From assembly GCA_016721625.1 (NCBI GenBank), contig JADKHR010000001.1, forward strand, positions 620,001 through 684,000: a DNA stretch of 64,000 nucleotides. Reading direction: 5' to 3'. Below, piece by piece: positions 63,301 to 64,000 of the stretch. The notes under the pieces are model-generated. The model made no database searches and had not been told where the DNA came from. It saw only the letters and a program-made list of their open reading frames with translations. This DNA is from Elusimicrobiota bacterium. GTDB taxonomy: Bacteria > Elusimicrobiota > Elusimicrobia > FEN-1173. Position 1 is the first letter of the stretch. Each line of letters opens with the position of its first letter. A program made the translations under genes and the position numbers.

Positions 63301-64000
63301 TCCCGCCGTTGGGCCTTACGGGGCCCTAGGCCCGCCGTCGGCAACGCCGCCAACACCGTTCGGGCGTGGCGGCGAATGAAGGGGGAGGGATCGGCTAATT
63401 TGGCCTCGAGACGCTCAAACAGCGAGTTAAAATAACGGGACGCTTGCGTTTCGTTGGGAGCCGTCTTCAATTCGTCCCACGCCAAACGCAAACCCAACCG
63501 GTCGATAGACCCATCCGATTCATGCGGGGGATTGACTTCCAACGGATCGGCCACAAACCGGGCGGCGGGAACGACTTCCCGCAACGTCGTGGCTTTGGCG
63601 AAAACGAACGATCGGATGTTTTCGAGACCCACCCGCCGGGTCCAACGGTGAGTCACCGGGTCCAAAACGGATATCGCACGGACGGTGGAAAGCGGCACGC
63701 CTCCCGCCAACGGCACGGGTGGCAGGTGGTCTTCGCTCAAAGAGGGCAACGACGTTCCGGCGGCCGCCAAGGCGTCGTGGGAGACTTCGATCACGACCGC
63801 TGGGTCTTGGGCCGTTTGACGGGTCTCCGCGTATTCCTGGGCTTCACTCCATTTGAATGTGAATAAGGGAGCGTCGAGGAACCCGGCCCGCCCCCCAACC
63901 CATCGCACGTTCCCCCCCGACTCTTCGATCCGATTTTTACGGAGATCGGACACGGTGGTGCCCCGGTAAAGAACGCCCGCCGTGGGCGCCAGCAACGTCA
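57378..64000 (-). CDS. Giant multidomain protein (partial): ART-like, two nucleotidyltransferase-like modules, CPBP protease-like membrane domain
   Basis: At least 2205 residues; the frame stays open to the window edge, so the N-terminus is missing. Counting from the TTG at 63995: residues 8-75 (VLYRGTT...FTFKWSEAQEYAETRQ...VVIEVS) look like an ADP-ribosyltransferase core. Residues 303-325 (IVGGSRYRFAEDRGDVDVFL) fit the GGS...DxD nucleotidyltransferase motif. Residues about 505-630 are membrane helices with the CPBP triad EEWFFR (523-528), FTFLHP (His565) and HVLVN (619-623). Residues 698-720 (IVMGGDWDASKGPPPDVHLV) form a second nucleotidyltransferase-like motif. More membrane helices lie near 1815-1865. 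The rest is unassigned and not repetitive. GC and frame signal match the neighbours. Domain calls are by motif only. Confidence 0.7.
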   Translation of the reverse strand, partial: TLLAPTAGVLYRGTTVSDLRKNRIEESGGNVRWVGGRAGFLDAPLFTFKWSEAQEYAETRQTAQDPAVVIEVSHDALAAAGTSLPSLSEDHLPPVPLAGGVPLSTVRAISVLDPVTHRWTRRVGLENIRSFVFAKATTLREVVPAARFVADPLEVNPPHESDGSIDRLGLRLAWDELKTAPNETQASRYFNSLFERLEAKLADPSPFIRRHARTVLAALPTAGLGPRKAQRREERRLWERVMKDPLSAHGQGALEVLRVWRGAATVERVTILRLPDLAVLESALWRAAERTSDLGRLGMPVRADIVGGSRYRFAEDRGDVDVFLSYRPDDPVVGQWLQPRTVVNVFLGELLEALPPGSRVDPDPQGARVRIPSMKGETVGFLLNIHPTSEDPVDVVAKNLKALTRSTERSGEAVALERDYFLGAGWLNQSGILGPPSVQSTAESKRLFQVAAEIPDNPSDLPFPVREQIEKRLDRPASVLLLPAEEANPKAMMILEPFLAPLKKLGRAGAWGYGAAVLALSAAEEWFFRQFLLAGGVAVSAPTWLGFLGEGYVYAGAVLLLFTFLHPVFRGLAGGLYNRPGRTVLPPEGWIDSVWRLYFGAVFTAMYFADPDGWSNILAHVLVNLWVMFQHREVREGRNSGRPWPFMSLFAGAAPEKNSGPIANMKKSRFDMERFLDTARRTVPQIADEEGRLVPARLIVMGGDWDASKGPPPDVHLVLDFGKKSAGTDLGPVLMDFITDWLDELKKTDVVKSADAVIGPRTHFSLIFPSQTGKRVWSVFVQVRAVTGDPVSAVVSELEFQPRDLWERVRRVLRAEWLFGDPAFHARWLAIFHEQKRVQRVGEVFESDPSFRSALDRWRNPRAAVDALGPAAALAVEQATHRSMPGSEPAIAAAPVGPVLREQADAVRGFLDLLMEGSRLDKNLETADLPALFLESIQSFNDEGYLANPSPSGRWDLFYRGIRRYFRFVKLTGGGYWKAALEWRPGWGLVLTLSAGSALRVFLINNYAEALATRPTAVLSPQPVDDLAVVSSGQRLQNARVEALALLERAVRAVRDGRELEVREEIEKDMAAFEAAAPPFPVSSRRKGVRISDRLLTLIRGDNRRLNFHNDFLKDDSASMKLFWPRGHYPVVLLTRTDGRTMAFAVERYFDSTEGNREIGAPPLWEFPSLTEALARLPRYFDLATTLDGALAVVSPADLRVRLADAQSTTLLCETPSFPLFRSDGTRVTTLVFRAPGEYALRFFRQTSTLELLSTGGGQKMVFALGRFAHAGQFDEVVGTPAGHFSLAQKGLLSSALEPLLLSVSQEDFLNYWEEPPKAAARREEFNRAEWTVRSDKKGQAPLTFSRRMGRMRQLTLPMVLSPNSLYTLQVEWFRAGGYVLFLEGKDGVHVFTLGRWLRALRGEGDRRSVTPLRLGLFPNRTEARLGVQRHPGLLLRRAELAGRQRNPDQKLTGLLGELQWVFTTTVSGSHLWEDPFEGLRLFFHGLGEKGRAYRVRLNSVDGIGAVPVFKYEGAADIKSRFKIYARITAAARRVGGRRDVHLFPLKGAFFQPEEVDRAIEDLRPNETDVAFGGGVPDSSEKMHQTLERLIAAYTPPPEARGGAASVYPIEGPRASRARGRSSARFLLLVNRRGVLGFSRYLQQALGEFAEVRTSNGGRDLYVVYQARQERPAFVAHIRLSPDRLFDALAEWCDELLQTNASERLSLGSRFALEGDANGDSKARIFRMMERAWLVQQYFNRWGSLAAHFEHPDPDEITYRFQAWSYVNTGPFLCGEKELRAIVARLRNGVTDREKAEHEIMIIAKIRAEKSGSSPGKKILAAGTLILMGGNAFGAAAAVGAAIDPWVMLMTLGAAGVVWAAGRAWGRVARAVRDAAVSPPAFRERTGPPTDGAALERLRMLSPGPLDMDRLEIEIDWRRVPEAPRTGGGGKIHHEWENALQALGAGDAVGGRILAADGAPGNLSALALALWAQPIATEPAARAAGAALGARDGLNHANAADRVRWAVKAWAAAVKDLPAETRARVLGGFEDSYNALRRETLRLSLIGNALLGREAVLDITPLLENPTDEIRRGVATILAAWEIQARRNKDARLTVVVRSAIERGAVLKALAPLSPGGALSPRATLLLASETEGAAMIAGGRFSVAAYTERRGRPGSLALVGFTPDALVESVEAIEALGARLVPLVKPLGDELENALRTLRFLSINA

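Overview
The window is GC-rich, gene-dense bacterial chromosome. Three genes at the left edge (5-4494) are on the + strand. Everything from 4478 to the right edge is on the - strand, in long runs where stop and start codons often overlap as ATGA or GTGA. The content points to a free-living, diderm, probably respiring Gram-negative: prepilin-like proteins, a Tol/Ton-like envelope machine with OmpA-like proteins, late heme synthesis, futalosine-pathway menaquinone synthesis, c-di-GMP and cAMP signalling, and glycogen metabolism. A lineage such as Elusimicrobiota would fit, but that is a guess from gene content and no marker gene settles it.

Layout. 5-4494: a minor-pilin-like cluster. 4478-7633: a small lipoprotein, two methyltransferase genes (one fused to a short-chain dehydrogenase) and a TPR protein, next to tRNA-Met. 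7934-23690: ABC exporter, malQ, hemH-hemG (fused as read), hemE, receiver protein, copper-type P-ATPase, TPR protein, second ABC exporter, serA, clpX, clpP. 23705-25681: trigger factor and tRNA-Leu, tRNA-Lys, tRNA-Arg. 25789-35480: a signalling and glycogen operon (sensor kinase, hybrid kinase, receiver-adenylate cyclase, pseudouridine synthase, glgC, GH57) behind a long structured leader. 35510-40885: speA-like decarboxylase, dksA, tusA, pepA, pfpI, Rieske protein, mqnD behind a good sigma-70 promoter. 40969-50186: OmpA-like proteins, TonB, two ExbD, ExbB, a 1032-residue TPR protein, a membrane-anchored CBM48 protein and a proline-rich membrane protein. 50196-54141: glutamate dehydrogenase, mutL, PilZ protein. 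54413-57091: a secreted zinc metalloprotease joined to a probable outer-membrane barrel, cut by an in-frame stop. 57378-64000: a giant multidomain protein that runs off the window.

Two matters stand out. First, the leader of the signalling operon (35216-35480) holds a promoter, a multibranched RNA fold with mutually exclusive pairings, and an 18-codon leader ORF that overlaps the kinase start. A related element with a covarying hairpin lies upstream of mutL. This is the best candidate for an undescribed element here. Second, five single-base indels in short homopolymers break copA, tig, the big TPR gene (twice) and mutL. That pattern looks like residual sequencing error, and it also puts the apparent HemH-HemG fusion in doubt.
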